Assembly (NCBI RefSeq): GCF_023242475.1
Contig: NZ_JALJFG010000010.1
Span: forward strand, 62,001 to 126,000
DNA from: Pseudomonas sp. MWU15-20650
GTDB lineage: Bacteria; Pseudomonadota; Gammaproteobacteria; Pseudomonadales; Pseudomonadaceae
DNA length: 64,000 nucleotides
Direction of reading: 5' to 3'
The notes under the pieces are model-generated. The model was not told the origin of the DNA. It ran no database searches and worked only from the letters and a program-made list of their open reading frames with translations. The translations under genes were made by a program, and so were the position numbers. Of this stretch, positions 7,967 to 16,480 are shown piece by piece; the stretch's first letter is position 1; every line of letters starts with the position of its first letter.

Positions 7967-8194
7967 GAGGCGATTATCCGTGGGGGCAGGCGCGCAGTGA
8001 AATCAACTCTGGCTATGCTGTTGATAGTCAAAGTCCGCATTGTGATGAAGCGCGCGACATGACCTCGGGCATTCTGCGCACCAGGACGGTGCGGCGGAAA
8101 TCCTGGCTTTATACAACCGATTGATTATTAAGTGTTTATGCCGCTGGCACGGGCCTTGCGAAGGTTCTGGCGTCCGGGTGACAAGGAGTACGGC

Positions 8195-9604
8195 ATGATC
8201 CGCACTAATTACGATGAAATGTACGATGGGGAAGGGCGGGTCCGCCCCCATTACCGCGAGTTCGCCCGCTGGTTAGCCGAAACCCCTGCCGAACTGTTGG
8301 CCCAGCGCCGGCGCGAAGCCGATTTGCTGTTTCACCGAGCCGGGATCACGTTCACCCTTTACGGGGACGAACAAGGCACCGAGCGCCTGATTCCCTTCGA
8401 CACCATCCCCCGCAGCATTCCGGCGAGCGAGTGGCGGATTGTCGAGCGCGGCTGCATTCAGCGGGTCAAGGCGCTGAACATGTTCCTCGCCGACCTGTAC
8501 CACGATCAACGCATCATCAAGGCCGGGATCATCCCCGCCGAGCAGGTGCTGGCCAACGAGCAATACCAGTTGGCAATGCAGGGTCTGGACCTGCACCGCG
8601 ATCTGTATTCCCACATATCTGGGGTCGATCTCGTACGCGACGGCGATGGCACTTACTACGTGTTGGAAGACAACCTGCGCACACCCAGTGGCGTGAGCTA
8701 CATGCTTGAAGACCGCAAGATGATGATGCGCCTGTTTCCCGAGCTGTTTGCCGCCCAGCGGATTGCGCCCATCGACCATTACCCCAACCTGCTGCTCGAC
8801 ACCCTGAAAAGTTCGAGCCCCCTGGATAACCCCAGCGTGGTGGTGCTGACCCCGGGGCGTTTTAACAGCGCGTTCTTTGAACATGCCTTTCTCGCCCGGG
8901 AAATGGGCGTGGAGCTGGTGGAGGGCGCCGACCTGTTTGTACGGGATGACCGCGTGTTCATGCGTACCACCGATGGCCCCAAAGCGGTGGACGTGATTTA
9001 CCGCCGCCTTGATGATGCGTTTCTCGACCCGCTGGCGTTCAACCCCGCCTCGATGCTTGGCGTGCCTGGCCTGTTGGCCGCCTATCGCTCGGGGAATGTG
9101 GTGTTGGCCAACGCCATTGGCACGGGGGTGGCGGATGACAAATCGGTGTACCCGTTCGTCACCGAGATGATCCGTTTTTACCTGGATGAAGAACCCATCC
9201 TGAAGAACGTCCCGACGTTCCAATGCCGTAAGCCGGATGAGTTGTCCCATGTGCTGGCCAACCTGGCCGATCTGGTGGTCAAGGAAACCCAAGGCTCCGG
9301 CGGCTACGGCATGTTGGTCGGTCCGGCCGCCACGGCAGCGGAAATCGAAGCCTTCCGCGCCCGTATCAAGGCCAAGCCCCACGCCTATATCGCCCAGCCA
9401 ACCCTGTGCTTATCCACCTGTCCGACGTTCGTCGAGAACGGTATCGCCCCGCGCCATATCGACTTGCGGCCGTTCGTGCTGTCTGGCAAAGAAACCCGTG
9501 TGGTGCCGGGCGGCCTGACCCGTGTAGCCCTGCGCGAAGGTTCGTTGGTGGTCAACTCGTCCCAGGGCGGCGGCACTAAAGACACCTGGGTGGTCGAGGA
9601 CTGA
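8195..9604 (+). CDS. Circularly permuted ATP-grasp protein
   Basis: 469 residues from ATG 8195, preceded by AAGGAG seven bases upstream; the frame is open further upstream but without a ribosome site. This is the COG2308 family: residues 1-90 include YDGEGRVRPHYREFARWL, followed by IPRSIPASEWRIVERGCIQR, VLEDNLRTPSGVSYMLEDR and ETQGSGGYGMLVGP, which is the permuted ATP-grasp core. It is predicted to be an ATP-dependent amide-bond ligase. It is followed four bases later by an alpha-E gene and then by a transglutaminase-like gene, a conserved trio proposed to make and process a peptide or modify a protein. The product is unknown experimentally. Confidence 0.9.
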   Translation: MIRTNYDEMYDGEGRVRPHYREFARWLAETPAELLAQRRREADLLFHRAGITFTLYGDEQGTERLIPFDTIPRSIPASEWRIVERGCIQRVKALNMFLADLYHDQRIIKAGIIPAEQVLANEQYQLAMQGLDLHRDLYSHISGVDLVRDGDGTYYVLEDNLRTPSGVSYMLEDRKMMMRLFPELFAAQRIAPIDHYPNLLLDTLKSSSPLDNPSVVVLTPGRFNSAFFEHAFLAREMGVELVEGADLFVRDDRVFMRTTDGPKAVDVIYRRLDDAFLDPLAFNPASMLGVPGLLAAYRSGNVVLANAIGTGVADDKSVYPFVTEMIRFYLDEEPILKNVPTFQCRKPDELSHVLANLADLVVKETQGSGGYGMLVGPAATAAEIEAFRARIKAKPHAYIAQPTLCLSTCPTFVENGIAPRHIDLRPFVLSGKETRVVPGGLTRVALREGSLVVNSSQGGGTKDTWVVED

Positions 9605-9608
9605 TGTC

Positions 9609-10559
9609 ATGTTGAGTAGAACTGCCTCGGATTTGTACTGGATGTCGCGCTACCTGGAACGCGCGGAAAACCTCGCGCGCATGCTCGATGTCAGCTATTC
9701 GCTGTCGCTGATGCCCCAGGATGGGCGCGGTGATGGCCTGCACGAATTGGCCATGCCGCTGTTGATCACCGGCACCCTGGATGATTACCACGAGCGCCAC
9801 GGCGAATTGCACGCTGAACGCCTGTTGCACTTCTTCGCGCTGGATGCGGCCAACCCGGCCAGCATCTACAGCTGCCTCGGTGCCGCGCGGGCCAGTGCCC
9901 ATGCGGTACGTGGGCGAATCACCGCCGACATGTGGGAAAACATCAACGCGACTTGGCTGGATATTCGCGATATCGCCCAACAGGGGCTGAGCCGCTACGG
10001 CATGAGCCGGTTTTGTGAGTGGGTCAAAGAGCGTTCGCACCTGTTTCGTGGCGCCACCTACGGCACCATCATGCGTAACGATGCGTTCCGCTTTATTCGC
10101 CTGGGCACGTTTATCGAGCGCGCCGACAACACCCTGCGTCTACTGGATGCTCGCTACGAAATGGCCGGCGACCAAGCCGAAGCGGTCACCGACGGCACGG
10201 CCCACGCCTATTATCAGTGGAGCGCCTTGCTGCGTGCGCTGTCGTCGTTCGAGGCGTACACCGAGATTTACCGGGACGCCCCTGGCGCTCGGCAAGTCGC
10301 ACAACTGCTGTTGTTACGCGCAGATGTTCCGCGCTCGCTACGGGCCTGCAGCGAAGAGATCGAGCAGATTCTCGCCAGCCTGCCGGGCCTGAACGGTCGC
10401 CCGGCGCAACGGCTGGCGGCCGAGATGGACGCGCGCCTGCGCTTTACCGCCATTGACGAAATCCTCGAGGAAGGCCTGCACGCTTGGCTGACCGACTTTA
10501 TCCCCTTGGTCCGCCAGTTGGGCGACGCCATTTACAGCTCCTACCTGGAGGCCGCATGA
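9609..10559 (+). CDS. Alpha-E domain protein (COG2307)
   Basis: 316 residues, all-helical, without signal peptide. The opening (MLSRTASDLYWMSRYLERAE then NLARML) is the diagnostic start of the alpha-E family, followed by ANPASIYSCLGAARASAHAV, WENINATWLDI and FIRLGTFIERADNTLRLLDA. The family's biochemical role is unknown. Its invariable neighbours are a permuted ATP-grasp protein and a transglutaminase-fold protein, as here, so it is probably a scaffold or substrate-binding partner in the same peptide-ligation system. It starts four bases after the ATP-grasp stop, and its own stop overlaps the next start codon (ATGA), showing tight coupling. Confidence 0.92.
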   Translation: MLSRTASDLYWMSRYLERAENLARMLDVSYSLSLMPQDGRGDGLHELAMPLLITGTLDDYHERHGELHAERLLHFFALDAANPASIYSCLGAARASAHAVRGRITADMWENINATWLDIRDIAQQGLSRYGMSRFCEWVKERSHLFRGATYGTIMRNDAFRFIRLGTFIERADNTLRLLDARYEMAGDQAEAVTDGTAHAYYQWSALLRALSSFEAYTEIYRDAPGARQVAQLLLLRADVPRSLRACSEEIEQILASLPGLNGRPAQRLAAEMDARLRFTAIDEILEEGLHAWLTDFIPLVRQLGDAIYSSYLEAA

Positions 10560-11359
10560 GACTCTCCATCAGCCACGAAACAACCTACCACTATGACGAC
10601 CAAGTGCGCGCCAGCATCCAGTACCTGCGCCTGACGCCCCATGACAGCGAGCGCCAGCACGTTCTGAGCTGGCAATTGGACCTGCCACGCCCGGTACGGG
10701 CGCAGGTGGATCCATTCGGCAACATCCTGCACGTGCTGACCCTGGACGAACCCCACGACGCCATCATCATCGGCGCCCGTGGCCTGGTGGATATCGACGA
10801 GTTGCGGGAGGCCGAACACGAGAGTCAGTCCGCCTTCCCGTTCCTGCGTTGTACGCGCCTGACCGAGCCTGATGAAGCCTTGCGCCGTTTTGCCCAGCAG
10901 CACTGTCAGCAGCGTCGCGACCGTACGGCGTTGATCGACCTGATGCAGGCCCTCAACCAGGCGATGGTCTACACACCGGGCGCTACCGAGGTCGATACCT
11001 GCGCGGCCGAAGCCTTCGCCGGCGCTGCGGGCGTGTGCCAGGACCACACCCATGCATTCCTGGCCTGCGCCCGCAGCCTGGGGATTCCTGCACGGTATGT
11101 GTCGGGGTATTTGTATACGGAAGACAGCGCGCACCTGGCCAGCCATGCCTGGGCCGAAGCCTGGCTGGATGATGCCTGGTACAGCTTTGACGTGACCAAC
11201 CAACTGGCCCGGCCCGAGCGGCATTTGAAGCTGGCCGTGGGCCTGGACTACCTTGATGCCTGCCCGGTGCGCGGCATGCGCCGTGGAGGCGGGCATGAGC
11301 AGATGCACGCCAAGGTATTGGTGGCGCCGACGCCAGTGATTTCAGTACAGCAGCAATAA
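10556..11359 (+). CDS. Transglutaminase-like cysteine protease/amidase
   Basis: 267 residues; the ATG overlaps the stop of the alpha-E gene. Residues about 1-110 form the N-terminal beta domain of the bacterial transglutaminase family (MRLSISHETTYHYDDQVRAS, RPVRAQVDPFGNILHVL). Residues 130-230 form the papain-like core with an intact catalytic triad: Cys161 in AGVCQDHTHAF, His197 in SHAWAE, Asp212 in YSFDVTN. It should therefore be active as protease, amidase or acyl-transferase, unlike the inactive transglutaminase at 36.7-38.3 kb. No signal peptide is visible, so it acts in the cytoplasm together with the ATP-grasp and alpha-E proteins. The substrate is unknown. Confidence 0.93.
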   Translation: MRLSISHETTYHYDDQVRASIQYLRLTPHDSERQHVLSWQLDLPRPVRAQVDPFGNILHVLTLDEPHDAIIIGARGLVDIDELREAEHESQSAFPFLRCTRLTEPDEALRRFAQQHCQQRRDRTALIDLMQALNQAMVYTPGATEVDTCAAEAFAGAAGVCQDHTHAFLACARSLGIPARYVSGYLYTEDSAHLASHAWAEAWLDDAWYSFDVTNQLARPERHLKLAVGLDYLDACPVRGMRRGGGHEQMHAKVLVAPTPVISVQQQ

Positions 11360-11498
11360 CCACCAGCGCGACACTGACCAACTGTGGGAGGAGGGGAAAC
11401 CCTGCTACCAGCCAGTTAAGCGCTAGAGCGAGCAAACGGTAGCCACAGTGACAGCGTTCCATTAGGGCAATCCCTCTCACAGAGGGACTGCGTAAACC

Positions 11499-12305
11499 TT
11501 AAGGCTGCTGCTTGCGCCCCGCCATATGCTTCAAGTACCCCACCAACAACTCCAGCTCACTGTCCGGCAACACACTGGCAGAGAACGCCGGCATCTTCGC
11601 CTGTGGCCAGTGCCTCAGGCTTTGCGGATCACGGATGTAACGCTTGAGGAAATCGTCGCCGAAATACTCGGTGGGGCTGTACGGAACATTCAGGTCCGGC
11701 CCCACTTGGGCATCGCCGGCACCATTGAGGCGGTGGCACGCCAGGCAGTTCTTCTGGAACAACGCAAAGCCCAGGTTGACCGGGTCATTGGCGGCCAACT
11801 TCGGGTCGGGCACCAACGCTGGAAAACGCTCGGCCACCGTCTGCAATTGCTTGAACGCAGAGACTTGGAACGGCCACTGTTCCGGGCTGATATGCCCGGC
11901 TTGCGGGTGGGTCCACACCAGGTAGAACGGCCCGGCGCTGGGTTTGCCCGGCGCCAGCGCCGGCCATGGGTGAGCCGGGTCCTCCACGGCCAGCCAGGCG
12001 CGGGCGCCGTTTTTTTCCAATAAGGGGGCGGCACTGAGTTCGGCGGCGAAGCCATCCAGGGCGACGGCTTGCAGATGATTTTCCGCCTTGAGACCCGGTA
12101 GGAGCGCCGCTAACGGCACTGCGCGATAGGTCATGTTGCGTTTGTAGGAAACGTCATCAACTACCTGCACGGTCTGCGCATCCGGATGCGCGAGCAGGTC
12201 GGCGGTCTGCCAGGTCTTGCTGGCGTGGTCCAGTTCGATGGTCAATGGTGCCGCTGAAGCGGGAAGTGCCAGCAGCAGGGTCAAAAAGGCGAGGATTGTT
12301 TTCAA
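11499..12305 (-). CDS. Secreted cytochrome c protein with N-terminal molybdopterin-domain-like region
   Basis: 268 residues if translation starts at TTG 12305, which gives a perfect signal peptide (MKTILAFLTLLLALPASAA). There is no ATG in frame upstream before 12419 and no strong ribosome site, so the start is uncertain. The C-terminal 95 residues are a class I cytochrome c: heme motif CLACH (Cys187, Cys190, His191), then VGPDLNVP and the axial Met probably in AKMPAF. Residues 20-160 (TYRAVPLAALLPGL, LDGFAAELSAAPLL, GPFYLVWTHPQAG) resemble the small sulfite-oxidase-like molybdopterin-binding fold, but without an obvious cofactor Cys. It is probably a periplasmic electron carrier; the partner is unknown. 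Confidence 0.8.
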   Translation of the reverse strand: MKTILAFLTLLLALPASAAPLTIELDHASKTWQTADLLAHPDAQTVQVVDDVSYKRNMTYRAVPLAALLPGLKAENHLQAVALDGFAAELSAAPLLEKNGARAWLAVEDPAHPWPALAPGKPSAGPFYLVWTHPQAGHISPEQWPFQVSAFKQLQTVAERFPALVPDPKLAANDPVNLGFALFQKNCLACHRLNGAGDAQVGPDLNVPYSPTEYFGDDFLKRYIRDPQSLRHWPQAKMPAFSASVLPDSELELLVGYLKHMAGRKQQP

Positions 12306-12468
12306 GGGGGAGGCCCGGTACGAAGTGTCGATGGCGCTCAAGATAGCGGAAATCTGCGCGCAAAAAGACAGCCCCTGCAACAGGACCGCTATGCGCAATG
12401 TCCCGGCAGGTGCTGCCAAACGCTGCAGTCCTGGTGCTGTGTGTGCACGGAAGGTGGGGTGCGGATCG

Positions 12469-12564
12469 TCACCCGATAATCTTGGTCAAGTTGGGCAAGA
12501 TCAGAATCAGTGTGGTGGCGAACAGAATGAGCCCCGCCTGGCGTACTTTCGAATGCTTGAACAT
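12469..12564 (-). CDS. Small single-pass membrane protein (31 aa)
   Basis: ATG at the complement of 12564-12562 with AAAGGCAG about ten bases upstream. The 31-residue product starts MFKHSKVRQAGLILFA and continues with a hydrophobic helix (TTLILILPNLTKIIG). A basic N-terminus plus one transmembrane segment is typical of real bacterial small membrane proteins. It lies in the 650-base gap between the cytochrome c gene and the thiolase gene, where no larger gene fits. Conservation in other pseudomonads would decide whether it is a gene; I recall similar short sequences but cannot verify that here. Confidence 0.5.
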   Translation of the reverse strand: MFKHSKVRQAGLILFATTLILILPNLTKIIG

Positions 12565-12954
12565 GGCTGTCTGCCTTTTTTTGTTATTCCCGAGCGTCAA
12601 ATGCGTGCCGGTTATTTTCAGTATCGCGAGGTGACGTTGCACTTTTCTTACAGCTGCTCCAGCAAAACCCGGCAGCAACCTCTTACAGATTCAACCTTAG
12701 AGCCCTCGCTCTTCGTGGCTTAGATCCATTTCATATCAGCTAAGCAGTGTTTGCGCTAAAAACGCTATGAGGCTTATTGCCATCCTGGCGCCAGCCCTAG
12801 GGCTAGACAGCTAAAACGATTAACCCGTGGTTTCCGGTCGTTGCCTACCGTTCGTCCGAGCGAGGGGGTCAAAAGCAATGAGCGCATCCGTCATTGAAAC
12901 CGTGTCAATCGGGCCTAAGGTAGGGGCACACATGCACAGCGGTTCGAGGATGTC
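12565..12954. other. Intergenic stretch without recognised gene
   Basis: 390 bases between the small membrane protein and the thiolase gene. It is more AT-rich than its flanks in the left part and should hold the promoters of both divergent units. I see no terminator, repeat or RNA structure that I can support. Open frames here are short and lack ribosome sites. Confidence 0.5.
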
Positions 12955-14160
12955 ATGACCCAAGCTTTGATCTTTGATGCGATACGCACGCCCCGGGGCA
13001 AAGGCAAGGCCGACGGTGCCTTGCACAGCGTCAAGCCGGTAAACCTGGTGGCCGGCTTGCTCACCGCACTGGCGCAACGCAGTGACCTTGATACGCGCCA
13101 GGTGGATGACATCGTCCTCGGCTGCGTGACTCCGATAGGCGACCAGGGCGCCGACATCGCCAAGACCGCCGCGCTGGTGGCCGACTGGGACATCAGCGTC
13201 GCCGGCGTACAGGTCAACCGCTTCTGTGCCTCGGGTCTGGAAGCGGTCAACCTGGGGGCGATGAAGGTGCGTTCCGGCTTTGAAGACCTGGTGGTGGTCG
13301 GCGGTGTCGAGTCCATGTCCCGTGTGCCCATGGGCAGTGATGGCGGAGCCTGGGTACTCGACCCGCAAACCAATATGCATAGCCACTTCACTCCGCAAGG
13401 CATTGGCGCCGATCTGATTGCCACCTTGGAAGGCTTCACCCGCGAGGACGTCGATACCTTTGCCCTACAGTCCCAGCGCAAAGCCGCCAGGGCACGGGCA
13501 GATGGTTCCTTCAACAAGTCGCTGATCGCGGTGCAGGACCAGAATGGCATCGTCCTGCTGGACCATGACGAATTTATTCGTGGCGACTCGACCCTCGAGG
13601 GCCTCGGCAAGCTCAAGCCCAGTTTCGAGATGATGGGCCAGATGGGCTTCGACGCGACCGCGCTGCGGGTCTATAGCCAGGTGGAGCGCATCCAGCATGT
13701 GCACACGCCGGGTAACAGCTCTGGCATCGTCGACGGCGCCGCGTTGATGTTGATCGGCTCCGAGGCCAAGGGGCGTGAACTGGGCCTGCAACCGCGAGCG
13801 CGTATTGTCGCCACGGCAGTGACCAGCACCGACCCGACCATCATGCTGACCGGCCCGGCGCCGGCCACCCGCAAAGCCCTGGCCAAGGCCGGCCTGCGCG
13901 TTGAAGACATCGACCTGTTTGAAGTCAACGAAGCGTTTGCCTCGGTGGTGCTCAAGTTCATCAAGGACATGGGCATCGACGCTGCCCGGGTCAACGTGAA
14001 CGGCGGCTCCATCGCCCTGGGCCATCCGCTGGGCGCGACCGGCTGCGCAATTCTCGGCACCTTGCTCGATGAGCTGGAGGTGCGTCAGCAGCGCTACGGC
14101 CTGGCCACCCTGTGTGTCGGCGGTGGCATGGGCATCGCCACCATTATCGAACGCCTCTGA
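12955..14160 (+). CDS. Acetyl-CoA acyltransferase (thiolase)
   Basis: 401 residues, a normal thiolase length. The nucleophilic cysteine is Cys91 in [13 protein letters not shown]. The C-terminal signatures are [35 protein letters not shown] (catalytic His) and [13 protein letters not shown] (second Cys). It catalyses thiolytic cleavage of 3-ketoacyl-CoA in beta-oxidation. The FadB-like gene follows after 16 bases on the same strand, so the two make a second trifunctional-type pair. The gene order (thiolase first) differs from the canonical fadBA operon, so this is a paralogue, perhaps for a particular acyl chain class; no fadA symbol is assigned for that reason. Confidence 0.94.
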   Translation: MTQALIFDAIRTPRGKGKADGALHSVKPVNLVAGLLTALAQRSDLDTRQVDDIVLGCVTPIGDQGADIAKTAALVADWDISVAGVQVNRFCASGLEAVNLGAMKVRSGFEDLVVVGGVESMSRVPMGSDGGAWVLDPQTNMHSHFTPQGIGADLIATLEGFTREDVDTFALQSQRKAARARADGSFNKSLIAVQDQNGIVLLDHDEFIRGDSTLEGLGKLKPSFEMMGQMGFDATALRVYSQVERIQHVHTPGNSSGIVDGAALMLIGSEAKGRELGLQPRARIVATAVTSTDPTIMLTGPAPATRKALAKAGLRVEDIDLFEVNEAFASVVLKFIKDMGIDAARVNVNGGSIALGHPLGATGCAILGTLLDELEVRQQRYGLATLCVGGGMGIATIIERL

Positions 14161-14176
14161 GCCCAAGGAATTTGTC

Positions 14177-16324
14177 ATGACCGACGCCATTCGTTACGAA
14201 AAAGGCCAGGACCAGATCGTGGTGCTGACCCTCGACATGCCCGGCCAGAGCGCCAACACCATGAACGCCGCGTACCGCGAGGCCATGGCCGCCACGGTCG
14301 CGCGCCTGGAAGCGGAAAAGGACACGCTTGCCGGCGTGGTCATTACCTCGGCGAAGAAAACCTTTTTCGCCGGTGGCGACCTCAATGAACTGATCCAGGT
14401 CGACAAGGCCCACGCCAAGCAATTCTACGACAGCGTGCGGGTATTGAAGGCGCAATTGCGCCGCCTGGAAACCCTCGGTAAACCGGTGGTCGCCGCGATC
14501 AACGGCGCGGCCTTGGGCGGTGGCTGGGAGATTTGCCTGGCCTGCCATTACCGGGTTGCGCTCGACGACAAGTCCGTGCAACTGGGCTTGCCGGAAGTCA
14601 CCCTTGGCCTGTTGCCGGGCGGCGGCGGAGTCGTACGCACGGTGCGTCTGCTGGGCTTGGAAAAAGCCCTGCCGTATCTGCTCGAAGGAAAAAAAATCCG
14701 GCCGGCCCAGGCATTGCAAGCGGGCTTGATTGATGAGTTGGCCGCAGATCGCGATGAGCTGCTGGCCAAGTCCCGCGCCTGGATTCTGGCTAATCCGCAG
14801 GCTCAACAACTCTGGGACAACAAGGGTTACCAGATTCCTGGCGGCACACCGTCGAACCCGAAAGTGGCACAGATGCTCGCCATTGCCCCGTCGATCTTGC
14901 GCAGCAAGACCCATGGCTGCTTCCCGGCGCCGGAGAAAATCCTGTGTGCCGCCGTCGAAGGTGCCCAGGTGGATTTCGACACCGCGCACCTGATCGAAAC
15001 CCGCTACTTCACCGAACTGGTGACCGGGCAGGTGGCGAAGAACATGATCGGCACCTTCTGGTTCCAGCTCAATGAAATCAACGCCGGCCGCTCGCGGCCC
15101 CAGGGTTTTGCCCCTTGCGTCACGCGCAAGGTCGGCGTGCTGGGCGCTGGGATGATGGGCGCGGGCATCGCTTATGTCAGTGCCTGTGCGGGTATCGACG
15201 TGGTACTCAAGGACATCAGCCTGGCGGCTGCCGAGAAAGGCAAGGCCCATTCAGCCGCGCTGCTGGACAAGAAAGTCAGCCGTGGGCAACTGACCGCCGA
15301 GCAGCGCGAAACCACCCTCGCGCGGGTTCATCCTACGCAGGATGACGCCGACCTGGTCGGTTGCGACCTGATCATCGAAGCCGTGTTCGAAGACCGCGAA
15401 CTCAAGGCCAGGGTCTCGGCCGCTGCGCAACGGGTGGTCGGTGCCGACGCGGTGATCGCGTCCAACACGTCGACCTTGCCCATCAGCGGCCTGGCAACCG
15501 CCGTACCCGACCCAGGTAAGTTCATTGGCCTGCATTTCTTCAGCCCGGTGGACAAGATGCCCTTGGTGGAGATCATCAAGGGCGCGCGCACCAGCGACGA
15601 AACCCTGGCCCGAGGTTTCGATTTCGTACTGCAAATCAAGAAAACCCCGATTGTGGTCAACGACAGTCGTGGCTTCTTCACCTCGCGGGTGTTCGGCACC
15701 TTCACCAACGAAGGCATCGCCATGCTCGGCGAAGGCGTCGCCGCGCCGATGATCGAAACCGAGGCGCGCAAGGCCGGCATGCCGGTGGGGCCGTTGGCGG
15801 TGTCCGATGAAGTGTCTCTGAGCCTGATGAGCCATATCCGACAGCAAACGGCCAAGGATCTGCTGGCGGAAGGCAAGGCCGTGCCGACGCATCCGGCGAC
15901 GGCGGTGATCGACCTGTTGGTTAACGAATACAAGCGCGTCGGCAAGGCGGCGGGTGGCGGTTTCTATGAGTATCCGGCGGGGGGGCAGAAGTATTTGTGG
16001 CCCGAACTGAAAACCCGCTTTGAACAACCGGGGCAGCAGATTTCAGCACAGGACGTACGCGACCGCTTGCTGTTTATCCAGGCCATCGAAACCGTACGCT
16101 GTGTGGAGGAGGGCGTGTTGATGTCCACGGCCGACGCCAACGTGGGTTCGATCTTCGGCATTGGCTTTGCCGCGTGGAGTGGCGGCGCGCTGCAATTTAT
16201 CAACCAGTACGGGTTGAATGAGTTCATCGCCCGCGCTCGCTACCTGGCCGAGCAGTATGGGGAGCGGTTCTCGCCGCCGGCGTTGTTGTTGGAAAAAGCG
16301 GCACAAGGCGAGGTCTTCAGGTGA
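14177..16324 (+). CDS. FadB/FadJ-like enoyl-CoA hydratase/3-hydroxyacyl-CoA dehydrogenase
   Basis: 715 residues from ATG 14177, 16 bases after the thiolase stop; AAGGAA lies upstream. Residues 1-190 form the crotonase domain (FFAGGDLNELI and NGAALGGGWEICLACHYR provide the oxyanion hole). Residues about 315-500 form the NAD-binding domain, with GVLGAGMMGAGIAYVSA near residue 318 and IEAVFEDRELK. Residues 500-715 are the C-terminal dehydrogenase repeats (DSRGFFTSRVFGTF, GFYEYPAGG). It carries out the hydration and oxidation steps of beta-oxidation and probably forms a complex with the adjacent thiolase. A degenerate REP doublet follows the stop. Confidence 0.95.
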   Translation: MTDAIRYEKGQDQIVVLTLDMPGQSANTMNAAYREAMAATVARLEAEKDTLAGVVITSAKKTFFAGGDLNELIQVDKAHAKQFYDSVRVLKAQLRRLETLGKPVVAAINGAALGGGWEICLACHYRVALDDKSVQLGLPEVTLGLLPGGGGVVRTVRLLGLEKALPYLLEGKKIRPAQALQAGLIDELAADRDELLAKSRAWILANPQAQQLWDNKGYQIPGGTPSNPKVAQMLAIAPSILRSKTHGCFPAPEKILCAAVEGAQVDFDTAHLIETRYFTELVTGQVAKNMIGTFWFQLNEINAGRSRPQGFAPCVTRKVGVLGAGMMGAGIAYVSACAGIDVVLKDISLAAAEKGKAHSAALLDKKVSRGQLTAEQRETTLARVHPTQDDADLVGCDLIIEAVFEDRELKARVSAAAQRVVGADAVIASNTSTLPISGLATAVPDPGKFIGLHFFSPVDKMPLVEIIKGARTSDETLARGFDFVLQIKKTPIVVNDSRGFFTSRVFGTFTNEGIAMLGEGVAAPMIETEARKAGMPVGPLAVSDEVSLSLMSHIRQQTAKDLLAEGKAVPTHPATAVIDLLVNEYKRVGKAAGGGFYEYPAGGQKYLWPELKTRFEQPGQQISAQDVRDRLLFIQAIETVRCVEEGVLMSTADANVGSIFGIGFAAWSGGALQFINQYGLNEFIARARYLAEQYGERFSPPALLLEKAAQGEVFR

Positions 16325-16330
16325 TCAAGA

Positions 16331-16402
16331 TGTGAGAGGGCGCTTGCTGTCGATGGCGGAGCTTCAGGTAGGGCGCTATCGGGAGCAAGCCCCCTCCCAC
16401 AG
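16331..16402. repeat. Degenerate REP doublet
   Basis: The right arm ATCGGGAGCAAGCCCCCTCC (16378-16397) is a good copy of the window's REP arm. The left arm TGTGAGAGGGCGCTTGCTGT (16331-16350) is its mutated inverted mate. Confidence 0.75.
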
Positions 16403-16480
16403 GGGACTTGCTTTGCAGGTACATTTCAAGGCAGGCTCTGGGGGTGTTCATTATTCCCATCGCCGTGTCAGGTATTTTTT

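Noticed and set aside
7691..8000. Plus-strand open frames across the rraB terminator and the candidate sRNA
   Set aside because: They cross a strong terminator and share bases with the predicted sRNA; the products are not protein-like.
11380..11398. GTGGGAGGAGGGG fragment resembling a REP arm
   Set aside because: Only one degenerate half is present without an inverted mate. It is a remnant at best.
12217..12723. 168-codon plus-strand open frame antisense to the cytochrome c start
   Set aside because: It overlaps the signal-peptide region of the cytochrome c gene, has no ribosome site and no recognisable domain.
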